Origin: Paratinospora sagittata
Lineage: Eukaryota > Streptophyta > Magnoliopsida > Ranunculales > Menispermaceae
Assembly: GCA_035771175.1 (NCBI GenBank)
Contig: CM069608.1
Span: 15,485,519-15,549,518 of the forward strand
DNA: 64,000 bases
Reading direction: 5' to 3'
This document shows positions 57,701 through 61,020 of the stretch, in pieces. A program made the position numbers and the translations under genes. Under the pieces are notes generated by a model, which ran no database searches, was not told the DNA's origin, and saw nothing but the letters and a program-made list of their open reading frames with translations. Position 1 is the stretch's first letter, and each line of letters starts with the position of its first letter.

Positions 57701-60272
57701 GTAGACTATTTTACGAAGAATTGCGAATATATTTTATTTGTGTGGACTGTGGAGTTTCAACTCTCAATTTAAAGTTTGTATTATCAGTAATTTGGTTTAT
57801 TTGTTATTTAGATTAGAAGTTTACAGGATTGTCATTGCAGGACTTTTTTTGTATTATAGGATTCTATCCATGAATCCAATTGATTTTATACACATTGCAA
57901 GTGATTTTATGACTATAAAGAACATAGTTTATTTGTTGATTTGAATGATTTTGCAGGTTTTTGCAGGTTTTTGCTGGATTTTAGGTTTCTATCCATGTCT
58001 CCAATTCTATTGGAGATTAATTTTATATGTTTGTCATGCTTAATTAGTTTATTTCTTGATAATGTTCTTGCAGGTTTTTTTGGATTACCGAAAAATTAGA
58101 TTATTTATTGATTTGTATGATTTTGCAACAAGTTGAGATAATCATTGTAAATATACCTTGTAATAGGTTGTAATTGTGCCAAATTTAGGCTTGTATTTGT
58201 AATTTTTAATGTTAACAAATATTTTTAATTAGTGTTAAGTTTTTTAATACAAATTAAACGTTTCATTGCAATTTGTAATTTGAAAGTTGGGCTTGAGAGA
58301 ATTTTTAAAAAAGAAAAACTGTATCGGGCCAAAATTATGGGCTGGGTTGGTTTATGGTTGACTGTAAAAAAAAAATGATTTTGGGCTAAAATTTCGGCCC
58401 AAAAAAGGGGCCCACCAGACCGACCCGACGTTTTGGTCGGTCGGGTGGGCCCCCCTAAAAGCGTTAGGTCGAGTGGGTTTGGGGCCAGAAACCCGACCCG
58501 ACCCGATCCGATTTCACCCCTAGATGGGACCAGTTGCTTTGACATCTTGACAACATTGATCAAGAGTAAACATGATTTATAGTGCAATTTAAGGGATGTT
58601 GTTCTAGCCCATAAATTCACCTTTAGGAGTATGCGTATCTCATCAATTCACTGTCTTTTAACTGTTGGTTAGACCTAAACTCTATGTACCTAGACCCGGG
58701 TATGAATGTCGGATACGGGTACATATCATGAGGTCCAACTTGTTCATTTTAAAATTTTAGGATGAAGGGACTCGGCCAAAAAGTGTCTCAAAATTTGGAT
58801 TTGGGTACATGGAGTCGGGGACAATGTTGTGTTCAATATGAAAGCTTGTATTATATGTTGTTCTTTCCTTCTTCATTTTTTCTTCTTTTCACTACTTATT
58901 GTCCTTTATATTCCCTCATTTAAGTGAATTGTCACCTATTAGTCACTATCTTCTTTCATGCTTTCTCTTCTCTTCATTGGAGAATCCACATAGTAATATT
59001 CTAAAATCTAAAGAGTCAGGCACATATCCCATACCCATGTCGCATCAAAAAGTGTCGGACACGGGTATGTCGACCTAAAGTAAAGAGTCCGGGTAACACA
59101 GCCTAAACTAGGGAGGGCAGATAAGATCCTTTTTTGGGAAGACACATTGTGTGGAAATTCTAGCTTTGCAACCTCATAGCCCAACCTTTACAGACCATCG
59201 ACTCTTCGTAAAGACCCATCAATAATTCTTTTAAGTGATAATGAGAATATCCCCTCCTAGGACCTCCATCAAGGAAAGAACCTAACAGAGAGGAAGGAGT
59301 TGGAGGTGTTGGCCCTTATCAATTTTTCAAAACACAGTCAGCCTTGGAGGGAGGAGGATAGATTATACTGGCTTTAGGACTGTTTCGAGGGTGTTCACAC
59401 TTCACAACCAAGTCCTTCTTTCCCATTTTGTTAACAACCCACAAGCCTCTTCATTTCCTCTCCATAGCATATTATAGAAAGTGCACATGCCTTTGAAAGT
59501 CAGGTTTCTTGGATGGATCATTGCCCATGGGAATTTAAACACTAGTGATGTCCTTCAGAGGAAGTTTCCAAGTTCATGCATATCTATCCTCAGTGGTGTT
59601 ATTTATGCAAGTTAGAAGACGAATTGGATGCACATATGTTTTCACTACATACATCCTCCACAAGGTTTGGAGGAGGGTGGCACTCACTATCACTTTCCAA
59701 TTTAACTGTGCAAGGTGAAGGAGGACAATAAGACATTATGTTTCCTTACATGAGTAGCGTAGAGTCTGTGTGGAAGAAACACTAGGTCATTGCTTGATAG
59801 ACAATAAAGTAAACAAAAGAAAAGAACTACAAAGACCCTTGTTGGCATCATTTTGGGTTGTAGTTATCTAAGGGTCATACTTTTAATGATTGGATTAAGG
59901 GACGGGGACAATTTTGTTCTGCCTTAAGCTGTCAGATGGATATCCTATTTTCCCCGAGGCCATGTTCCTTTTGTAATTTCGTAGTTATTATCAAATATAT
60001 ATAAAAGATCTAGTGTCTCTACAAAAAGAAAAAAAGAAAAAAAAAAAAAAAGAGATCATTGATCCTAATTCATGCATCTAATATGTTATAGGTCTTTGTG
60101 TACTTCCAACTAGCATATTTGAATATATTTATCTCATCATCATACCTAGTAACTATTTTGAAATAGGTAATCATACCTTAGTTGCAGATATCCTTCCCTC
60201 CAAAATTTTGCAATCATCAAAATATATTGGTAATTCCCTTGCTTTAGAATGCAATATTTCCAGCCTATCAAG
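10996..60272 (-). CDS. JMJ17: KDM5-type histone H3K4 demethylase (JMJ17-like), C-terminal 22 exons
   Basis: The 22 exons, in transcript order, are 60177-60272, 42770-42856, 42550-42666, 40588-40795, 40430-40494, 39351-39409, 39134-39265, 38856-39015, 38445-38780, 37562-37744, 37344-37405, 28646-28724, 28241-28390, 28006-28136, 26140-26269, 25975-26048, 17335-17479, 17014-17163, 12645-12740, 12452-12547, 12167-12375 and 10996-11242. They sum to 3012 bases, 1003 codons plus TAG, with every junction GT-AG and in frame. The product has the long helical PLU-1 region, a degenerate PHD finger, a canonical PHD finger and a basic tail. That order is known from KDM5 proteins, nuclear Fe(II)/2-oxoglutarate enzymes that remove methyl groups from histone H3 lysine 4. 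The catalytic JmjC half is not in this window and should lie beyond 64000. The plant orthologue is JMJ17. Exon choice rests on reading frame and splice motifs alone. Confidence 0.88.
12167..12375 (-). CDS. JMJ17: KDM5-like exon with the C-terminal PHD finger
   Basis: The exon encodes LLRDRTVLYCICRKPYDQ, then the finger CIC...CDRC...H-x2-C...CPAC, with DEWYHFDC around the central histidine. All zinc ligands of a C4HC3 PHD are present, and the aromatic W-Y pair typical of histone-tail readers is visible. In the family this finger recognises histone H3. The exon ends with two bases that complete an arginine codon in the last exon. Confidence 0.93.
12452..12740 (-). CDS. JMJ17: KDM5-like exons before the last PHD finger (12645-12740 and 12452-12547)
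   Basis: Two exons of 96 bases each. The first is GPAVKLPPEDFFVQKVTELK...NAKK. The second runs from VASDSGALALDEVFELIAEG to HVEKELK. The PPEDFF motif followed by a helix with W is a recognisable KDM5 pattern just ahead of the C-terminal PHD. Donors are GTTGAG and GTAACT. Confidence 0.88.
13125..15420 (+). mobile_element. L1 LINE fragment (endonuclease end plus reverse transcriptase), antisense to the gene
   Basis: It begins inside the endonuclease with LLNSEFTWSNLRANP...CCRLDRFL and SDHWPI. It then carries the reverse transcriptase with LQFADDCLF at about 14665-14695, YLGMPFGGNSRQSRFWEP and SFLSKGG near 14960. Many frameshifts and stops are present, and neither the zinc-knuckle 3' region nor a poly(A) tail is there. 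It is truncated at both ends and lies in the 4.3-kb intron. Confidence 0.85.
15445..16120 (+). mobile_element. RTE-type LINE remnant, C-terminal reverse transcriptase region
   Basis: In broken frames I read FRYL-like FQVFGLTYSSKGR, then WIKWRSAF, RPVMLYGTKC, and EIQMLNCIWGK at 15820-15860. This order matches the C-terminal part of plant RTE-clade LINEs (R-P-x-M-L-Y-G-x-E-C ... M-R-M-L-R-W-x-x-G-K). It is heavily decayed. It abuts the L1 fragment directly, which suggests one inserted in or deleted into the other. Confidence 0.65.
16130..17013. other. Intron sequence without recognisable features
   Basis: AT-rich and simple in composition, with short broken frames. I could not assign the stretch 16380-16880 to any family. 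No exon with usable splice sites fits here, because the flanking exons already join in phase. Confidence 0.45.
17014..17479 (-). CDS. JMJ17: KDM5-like exons between the PHD fingers (17335-17479 and 17014-17163)
   Basis: The first exon encodes IEEMDMVQKIVEQALTCRKF onward (48 codons plus one base). The second encodes ALAVAGVYDNEAISYLELAL... ending QQIQRMLKE (50 codons). Both donors follow a purine-G with GTCC/GTCT, which is weaker than average. The A-x2-ARHSWKVRAKKLL segment matches the W-x-x-A-L pattern common to this part of KDM5 proteins. It joins the exon at 12740 across 4.3 kb. Confidence 0.87.
17480..18528. other. Start of an 8.5-kb intron, no gene recognised
   Basis: From 17930 to 18520 the GC content rises and short phrases look retrotransposon-derived, but I cannot identify a domain. 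I found no exon signals supported by the protein. Confidence 0.4.
18529..20216 (-). mobile_element. 5'-truncated L1 LINE with poly(A) tail, same strand as the gene
   Basis: The run of T at 18529-18543 is the poly(A) tail on the minus strand. Upstream on that strand are the zinc-binding reverse transcriptase region (LLAHNKLSTGEVLQRR ... C-x2-H-like DVADHVFFSCSFS, 18690-19165), the KMKVFLWKGANN ... QGGLGIGN block (19800-19900) and YLGLSLRGN at about 20090. It lacks the polymerase core and endonuclease, as is typical of 5'-truncated LINEs. Confidence 0.85.
20249..20938 (+). repeat. Two diverged tandem copies of a short LTR (20249-20596 and 20597-20938)
   Basis: Both copies start AACTTACTTGAT, share ACCCAAGGCTTGT, CTTGGGAGACA, GCAATAAA and CCTAGAAGCA in the same order, and end near TAGCCTCAAA. 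They are about 345 bp each and clearly diverged from one another. The second is followed by TTGGTATCACAACC (20940-20953), a weakened tRNA-Met type primer-binding site. An LTR-LTR-internal arrangement fits recombination between two elements or a tandem duplication. Confidence 0.75.
20961..21640 (+). pseudogene. Retrotransposon gag remnant (Ty3/gypsy-like)
   Basis: A 60-codon open start (MVGGSNYAAIEALSDHVAQL) leads to a coiled region, followed in other frames by EPKAFDGAWNAKELENFL, MEQYFATVCTP and LKDQFLP. These are the ordered landmarks of the plant gypsy gag domain. Stops and frameshifts are frequent. It ends abruptly where the antisense copia fragment begins. Confidence 0.75.
21645..22551 (-). 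pseudogene. Copia protease/pre-integrase and integrase start, broken
   Basis: The 22111-22551 part carries VLHVPNFSCNLMSISKIC and the pre-integrase motif MIWHRRLGHPSFAYL. After a frameshift, 21840-22142 has FYLIHNDVWG and FIDDHTRLCWIY, the zinc-finger-adjacent and core segments of integrase. Further decayed integrase runs to about 21645. Confidence 0.8.
22870..23627 (-). pseudogene. Copia gag (UBN2-type) remnant
   Basis: It starts MSDESSTSNSSRKS at 23627 and shifts frame near 23540, before FLRWSISVRMYIRGHGKIGY. The conserved gag block W-D-x-L ... Y-x-Q-V-x-N follows, with WDNLNQMYS, LKLGEPKQG and FLAGSNVEFDEVRGKI. The family packages element RNA. The frameshift makes it non-functional. Confidence 0.82.
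23730..23968 (-). repeat. 5' LTR of the antisense copia element
   Basis: It begins TGTTGCAAAG on the minus strand and ends AAATTTCA against the primer-binding site at about 23713-23729. At 239 bp it is short for a copia LTR but within the family range. No second copy is in the window. Confidence 0.7.
23969..25974. other. Intron sequence without recognisable features
   Basis: AT-rich, with one low-complexity 127-codon frame at 24264 that shows no start context or family. An AAAAT microsatellite lies at 25703-25731. No exon is needed here, because the exons at 25975 and 17479 join in frame. Confidence 0.45.
25975..28136 (-). CDS. JMJ17: KDM5-like exons encoding the degenerate second PHD finger (28006-28136, 26140-26269, 25975-26048)
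   Basis: These encode LLCCMNESEDQVLVCSRC, DRYHLQCM and then CSHC, which gives a cysteine/histidine order close to C4HC3. The first two cysteines are adjacent, not in C-x2-C spacing, and the loop before CSHC is long and threonine/alanine-rich. Zinc binding in this position is known for KDM5 PHD2; here it looks degenerate. The third exon encodes ISRRKKPELKMLVELLSA and ends mid-codon. The 11-bp-duplication L1 at 26426-27520 sits in the intron between the first two exons. Confidence 0.84.
26426..27520 (+). mobile_element. 5'-truncated L1 LINE with 11-bp target duplication
   Basis: GTCTCAAAATT occurs at 26415-26425 and again at 27521-27531, directly flanking an L1 3' end with a poly(A) run at 27505-27518. 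Coding remnants include SIRFWEDSWCGNDTF, DGCTLSEDNDR and WKAQVPSKVKFL (zinc-binding RT region), broken by at least two frameshifts. The insertion is antisense to the gene, in the intron between two PHD2 exons, 157 bp upstream (in transcript direction) of one of them. Confidence 0.92.
27532..28005. other. Short intron stretch, nothing recognised
   Basis: AT-rich sequence between the L1 duplication and the exon at 28006. No repeat pair or frame of note is visible. Confidence 0.45.
28241..28724 (-). CDS. JMJ17: KDM5-like exons just before the second PHD finger (28646-28724 and 28241-28390)
   Basis: The 79-base exon encodes SWQSQVHTFFNSRPEEQSW...HLK, with acceptor TGCAG and donor GTAAAC. The next encodes 50 codons from ELGKSDAFDSLELDMV to NPLCSSLAM, with donor GTGAGT. 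They form the last helical stretch before the cysteine-rich region. Confidence 0.86.
28725..29466. other. Start of an 8.6-kb intron, nothing firm
   Basis: At 29066-29100 a segment reads ATTACTCCCTTCATTTCG, which recalls Stowaway/mariner-type MITE ends, but I could not find the partner end. Otherwise it is AT-rich sequence. Confidence 0.35.
29467..31210 (-). mobile_element. Decayed L1 LINE fragment, same strand as the gene
   Basis: The T-run at 29468-29476 fits a poly(A) tail. Reading the minus strand, coding traces at 30240-30780 include SFRSRWKFISSLSP and KFGLGIGNIILRNEALVAKW, and at 30930-31200 there is CHWLMANEVLGASFGCNPLN. These are L1 reverse transcriptase C-terminal landmarks. It is 5'-truncated with many stops. 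Confidence 0.72.
31653..31961. mobile_element. MITE with CCTATGTTACC terminal inverted repeats
   Basis: The left end CCTATGTTACCTGGACTC (31653-31670) is inverted at the right end, GAGTTCAGGTAACATAGG (31944-31961), with two mismatches. A second, longer copy lies at 58682-59101. The interiors share a T/C-rich stretch and ATCTAAAG(A/T)GTCAGGCAC near the right end. No coding capacity. No clear target duplication is visible, so the superfamily is undetermined. Confidence 0.72.
31990..34080 (-). mobile_element. Decayed L1 LINE fragment interrupted by a hAT MITE
   Basis: Minus-strand traces of L1 reverse transcriptase run on both sides of the MITE at 33379-33891. Upstream on that strand, at about 33895-34040, are VADEMGRIMEQA-like and polymerase-core HLQF sequences. 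Downstream are KSHWLGHNVAND and the later region. The MITE lies next to the F-x-DD catalytic motif. There are many stops, and no poly(A) tail was located. Confidence 0.65.
33379..33891. mobile_element. hAT-type MITE, copy 1 (513 bp)
   Basis: It is flanked by the 8-bp duplication GTCATCAA (33371-33378 and 33892-33899). The ends are CAGTTTTTTCAAGGCG and the inverse of CGCCTGGAAAACATTG. Near both ends are CCTAGGC-rich stretches. The 8-bp duplication and CA...TG ends fit non-autonomous hAT elements. It shares ATATTTATTTAGAGGTCCCT with copy 2 at 45518. Confidence 0.85.
34081..37343. other. Intron sequence, no gene recognised
   Basis: AT-rich stretch of about 3.3 kb with an AAAAT microsatellite at 34240-34264 and no domain I can identify. 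The stretch 35340-35460 resembles degraded SINE or LTR sequence, without an end I can place. Confidence 0.4.
37344..37744 (-). CDS. JMJ17: KDM5-like exons, PLU-1 region (37562-37744 and 37344-37405)
   Basis: The first exon runs 61 codons from EVESLLEDAKHLSIACLC to VEEILLEYE and includes the lysine/cysteine-rich PKCPTKKRCK. The second is a 62-base exon encoding RIRIPFPSMIAQLVNAIEKH. Splice sites are TTTAG/GTAATC and TGCAG/GTGAGT. An 8.6-kb intron full of L1 and MITE sequence follows. Confidence 0.86.
38445..39015 (-). CDS. JMJ17: KDM5-like exons, PLU-1 region (38856-39015 and 38445-38780)
   Basis: The first exon encodes ASEEIFVVLPSLGEVKDI... ending VDALK. The second is the longest exon seen, 112 codons from DLVEESKLLKAHLEEPKL to RSPSLE. 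The combination of an L-P-S-L-x-E motif and a following WLRRSQ helix matches the repeated helical pattern of PLU-1 domains. Donors are GTTTTT (weak) and GTGATC. Confidence 0.88.
39134..39409 (-). CDS. JMJ17: KDM5-like exons, PLU-1 region (39351-39409 and 39134-39265)
   Basis: The small first exon encodes VLSTRMPLDYIQQLMSEAN plus two bases; its donor is GTATGC. The second encodes LQIQSEKLFVKISGELL... through ISEFEEAF plus two bases that complete an arginine codon in the next exon. Both acceptors are TACAG. The small exon is easy to miss, but the frame closes only when it is included. Confidence 0.85.
39835..39897 (+). mobile_element. SINE fragment (3' part)
   Basis: CCCGGGACCGCACATTGG...GAGCTTCATGCACCAGGCTG matches the 3' consensus I know for a widespread plant tRNA-derived SINE family. 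Two more copies are at 40111-40203 and 52121-52240. The tRNA-like 5' part is missing here. Confidence 0.55.
40111..40203 (+). mobile_element. SINE fragment, same family
   Basis: AGGTAAGGCTACCTACAATA followed by GACCC, CCTTCCCTAGAACCC and GGGAGCTTCTTAAACCGGG is in the same order as the copy at 52121-52240 read on the other strand. It ends by an AT dinucleotide run at 40209-40220. Confidence 0.6.
40430..40795 (-). CDS. JMJ17: KDM5-like exons, PLU-1 region (40588-40795 and 40430-40494)
   Basis: The first exon encodes ELEILLQDADSCSFSIPELK through ...ESLRVQ (69 codons plus one base). The second completes a valine codon and encodes DELPLVELELKKACCREK. A second in-frame acceptor at 40774 would drop seven codons. 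The acceptor of the first exon is only 26 bp from the end of a solo LTR, so its pyrimidine tract comes from transposon sequence. The PLU-1 family often carries the pattern L-P-E-L followed by a helix, seen here at SIPELKILREHH. Confidence 0.85.
40822..42451 (-). repeat. Solo copia-type LTR (Sirevirus-like) ending beside a splice acceptor
   Basis: On the plus strand it starts TGTCCAAGAGGGGGGTGAA, the inverse of the C-rich LTR end seen at 2541-2557, and ends near ATGTAACA at 42451. There is no primer-binding site, gag or pol, so it is an LTR alone. The interior (41600-41955) has about ten copies of a GAGCRTCCTGAA-like motif. I could not find a matching 5-bp target duplication, so the right end is approximate. 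Confidence 0.7.
42550..42856 (-). CDS. JMJ17: KDM5-like exons, PLU-1 region (two exons, 42770-42856 and 42550-42666)
   Basis: The first exon encodes TWLACLRKCISMMGSTKIEV onward (29 codons). The second starts MSELHVQLPEMELLLGLL and ends GPISLK (39 codons). Both are phase 0 with donors GTAAGC and GTTGTT. The donor GTTGTT is weak but leaves the frame intact. The alternating polar/leucine pattern is what PLU-1 coiled helices show. Confidence 0.82.
44512..44884 (-). repeat. Solo LTR inserted in the L1 ORF2
   Basis: A 373-bp non-coding block splits the conserved L1 segment FLWKNEEND...HLVAWSIVQRR. It starts TGATAAGTATCTG and ends CAGTTGCCA, i.e. TG...CA. Flanks are TTCTC and TTCTT, a four-of-five match to a 5-bp duplication. 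Three copies of GAATGAATTACAAC lie inside at 44710-44800. The imperfect flanks leave the exact ends open. Confidence 0.55.
45518..45895. mobile_element. hAT-type MITE, copy 2 (378 bp)
   Basis: The perfect 8-bp duplication AAAGGATC lies at 45510-45517 and 45896-45903. Ends are CAGTGTTGTCAAGG and its inverse CCTTGACAACACTG, a perfect 13- to 14-bp inverted repeat apart from spacing. CCTAGGCG stretches lie near both ends. Removing it restores the L1 reading GLRQSDP/SSFLFT. An AT dinucleotide repeat of about 57 bp sits inside at 45652-45708. Confidence 0.92.
45652..45708. repeat. AT dinucleotide microsatellite
   Basis: About 28 uninterrupted AT units inside the hAT MITE. It is likely to vary in length between individuals. 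Confidence 0.95.
47881..50552 (-). pseudogene. L1 ORF1 region, broken
   Basis: Fragments of minus-strand frame at 50319-50552 (MNFDRRKWKKGDQSWG...), 49162-49770, 48442-48882 and 47881-48372 follow each other toward ORF2. Basic and serine-rich stretches (VCRRRRRSRQGVSEEDR) occur, as in plant L1 ORF1 proteins, which bind element RNA. I do not see an intact RNA-binding domain or zinc knuckle. The SINE interrupts it at 50005. Confidence 0.6.
50005..50204 (+). mobile_element. tRNA-derived SINE inserted in L1 ORF1
   Basis: TGGCTCGCTGGTTCGGG fits a polymerase III A box and GGTCTGGAGTTCGATTCC a B box, about 40 bases apart, followed by a tRNA-unrelated body and an A-run at 50196-50204. Flanks CCCACTGTT (49988) and CCCATTGTT (50205) may be an eroded target duplication. 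It is in the opposite direction to the L1. Confidence 0.75.
50660..51530. other. Intron sequence between L1 elements, nothing recognised
   Basis: AT-rich sequence with an AAAAATC-rich simple stretch at 50670-50705 and a T-run at 51249-51266. No frame, repeat pair or exon was seen. Confidence 0.4.
51535..51790 (+). mobile_element. Small L1 LINE fragment
   Basis: In shifting frames it reads MNRNFLWKGEVG-like, then NTALVGKWL and RLPHEQDALWV, which are L1 landmarks after the polymerase core. It is only about 250 bp and truncated at both ends. Confidence 0.6.
52121..52240 (-). mobile_element. SINE, antisense copy
   Basis: The plus strand reads AGGGCAACTTGGTGCACAAA, then GCAGGGTCC, GTCTACTGTACGCAGCCTTA and GTGGTTGTTTCCACAACT. 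This is the inverse of the family seen at 40111. The tRNA-like promoter end, expected to the right, is lost. Confidence 0.65.
52440..52828 (+). repeat. Left arm of the foldback, hairpin array
   Basis: After the terminal segment (52440-52590) come four hairpin units at about 52592-52622, 52639-52676, 52697-52720 (half deleted) and 52742-52778. They share AAGGCGTCTT/AAGACGCCTT stems of up to 17 bp and are separated by runs of 8-10 T. The array is inverted in the right arm. Confidence 0.9.
52972..53031. repeat. 30-bp tandem duplication encoding poly-glutamate
   Basis: Two identical units of CTGAAATTTCTC plus a CTT run (52972-53001, 53002-53031). On the minus strand they encode two glutamate runs separated by KFQI. 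It probably arose by slippage in the captured fragment. Confidence 0.9.
52972..53392 (-). pseudogene. Captured FHA-domain gene fragment (PS1-like), two exons with intron
   Basis: One exon (53296 to about 53392) encodes HPSISKFHLRIHSQP and VIDLSS. A 70-base intron with GTAATT...TTTTAG follows. The second exon (52972-53225) encodes AHGTWILDQNIEP, GDTLRLGASTRIYRLHW and PLSRAF-like SLSRAFNLENPFVSP, ending in a glutamate run and a GTGAGG donor. The order S-x-x-H ... G-T ... GD-x-LR-x-G matches the phosphothreonine-binding FHA fold, and the continuation resembles plant PS1-type proteins of meiotic spindle control. The frame stays open across the splice. It lacks a start and the rest of the gene. 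Confidence 0.78.
53397..53760 (-). repeat. Right arm of the foldback, hairpin array
   Basis: It is the inverse of the left arm: a partial double CGCCTTCCCTTAA at 53430-53458, then hairpins at 53472-53509, 53527-53561 and 53577-53615, then the shared terminal segment to 53760. It differs from the left arm by scattered single changes and one shorter loop. Confidence 0.9.
53800..53935. promoter_or_regulatory. Left subterminal repeat cluster of the hAT element
   Basis: About eight copies of GGTCGGGT or its inverse ACCCGACC occur in both orientations within 136 bases. Dense short motifs next to the ends are the known binding sites of hAT transposases. A matching cluster lies at 58410-58512. Confidence 0.75.
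54540..55000 (+). repeat. Imperfect leader repeats in the hAT element
   Basis: A unit reading GATTATAATTAGTTTATTTG, then TTGATTTGA and ATGATTTTGCAGGTT recurs at least four times (near 54532, 54585, 54655, 54945). Related copies occur in the trailer at 57925-58120. Each contains TTTTGCAG, a plausible splice acceptor. They may be intron duplications or regulatory repeats. Confidence 0.65.
55239..57340 (+). pseudogene. hAT transposase (BED zinc finger, DDE core, dimerisation domain), inactivated
   Basis: The open part (55239-56201, 320 codons) starts MSTLEGNTTDVPNPN with a 10-residue duplication (residues 10-29). A BED finger follows, C70-x2-C73 ... H91 ... C96. The first catalytic aspartate is D211 in LTTDCW. 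At the second position the usual VDNASSND reads VNNASSND, with N275 for D. Then RCCAHILNLVV, a stop at 56199, and frames 56222-56671 (WNSTYLMLEAA) and 57045-57340. The last carries the dimerisation domain with ASESAFSTG, which holds the catalytic glutamate, and RSSLNPKTAEALVC. At least three frame breaks. In the family this enzyme cuts and joins element ends in the nucleus. Confidence 0.9.
58410..58512. promoter_or_regulatory. Right subterminal repeat cluster of the hAT element
   Basis: Repeats of CGACCCGAC, GGTCGGTCGGGTGGG and ACCCGACCCGACCCGAT mirror the left cluster. They have the same role by inference. Confidence 0.75.
58682..59101. mobile_element. MITE, second copy of the TATGTTACC family
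   Basis: It starts CTATGTACCTAGACCCGGG and ends GAGTCCGGGTAACACAG. It is longer than the copy at 31653 and shares CACCTATTAGT, ACTATCTTCTTTCA and AATCTAAAG in order. Non-coding. Confidence 0.72.
59105..60054 (+). mobile_element. 5'-truncated L1 LINE with poly(A), antisense to the gene
   Basis: In broken frames it reads KILFWEDTLCGNSSF, EEDRLYWL, ESQVSWMDH and WCYLCKLEDELDAHMF (zinc-binding region), then an AAAAAGAAAAAAAGAAAAA tail at 60021-60052. It lies 125 bp downstream of the exon at 60177. Confidence 0.82.
60177..60272 (-). CDS. JMJ17: KDM5-like exon, PLU-1 region (most upstream exon in the window)
   Basis: 32 codons, acceptor ATGCAG and donor GTATGA. It encodes LDRLEILHSKARELPIYF and continues to ...GRISATK, a helix-rich segment fitting the start of the PLU-1 region. 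It begins and ends in phase 0 and joins the exon at 42856 across a 17.3-kb intron. I found no further upstream exon between 60273 and 64000. Confidence 0.8.
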
Positions 60273-61020
60273 CTGCATCCACAAGAAATCAAATAACCAA
60301 CCAAGAAATCTAAGTCAAAAATAAGCATCCAACGATAAATATGAATTACTATTGTAGTGCAAAAAAAACACTAAAATTACATAAAATAAATTGTAATTAA
60401 GGATCTAAAGTATTGCAAATACAACATTAAATTTAGGTGAAGTAAGATGATCAAGGGAGCATCTATAGTTCCATATTTGATGATATTTAAAATAATTTTG
60501 GTCAAAACAAGATTGGCATAACATATTATTTACCTAAAATTGTAAAAGTACTAAAAAAGTTGATAGGCATTAAAGTAAACAAAGGAAAAGAACTGCAAAG
60601 ACCCTAAGACATGTAATTGAATTCTATAAAGAAAATAAAAATTATCAAAAGGATAATCAATACCCCAATGGTAGAAATGAGTGAAGATCCCCGTGCTAGT
60701 AAATTACACTCACGTCTTTCATTAGTTCCCATCATGCATAAATCAACCGAAATTGTGAACTATATAAAACTTTAGTTATCCTGTATATATGATTTGTTTG
60801 ATAGACTTCAATATATGTGTAGTAGTGGATAATAGAAGATATTAATATCCTCCATGCCCACGCACCAAATAATTGTTTATTAGAATTCAAGCACTTAATG
60901 CAGTATTTTAATGCTCTATGTCTTTCAGAGTCGCCTATACTCGTTTAATCTAATCTAAATATTTTTACGATAAATTTCTATGTTTAGGCAATAACTCATT
61001 AAGATCATATTGGCATACTC
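60273..61020. other. Upstream intron of the KDM5-like gene, no exon found
   Basis: AT-rich stretch with no frame that continues the protein. The preceding exon of the gene must be farther upstream, probably beyond the window. Confidence 0.45.

Larger units (their letters stand above)
53782..58522 (+). mobile_element. hAT transposon, complete ends (4741 bp)
   Basis: The perfect 8-bp duplication GATGGGAC lies at 53774-53781 and 58523-58530. Ends are TAGGGGT and ACCCCTA. Behind each end lie clusters of GGGTCGGGT / ACCCGACCC motifs, the kind of subterminal repeats that hAT transposases bind. Inside are a leader with a GCCATC microsatellite (54108-54140), a transposase pseudogene (55239-57340) and a long T-rich trailer. 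It is inserted five bases from the right target duplication of the foldback. Confidence 0.95.
52385..58553. mobile_element. Older CCTAGG-rich hAT-like MITE, split by the foldback and hAT insertions
   Basis: If the foldback (52440-53760) and hAT (53782-58522) and one copy of each target duplication are ignored, the remaining sequence runs CCTAGGCCTTGCCAAGGC...CCTAGATGGGACCAGTTGC and ends ATCTTGACAACATTG near 58554. That end matches the hAT MITE family (CAATGTTGTCAAG inverted). The left end is not preserved well enough to place. Confidence 0.4.
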
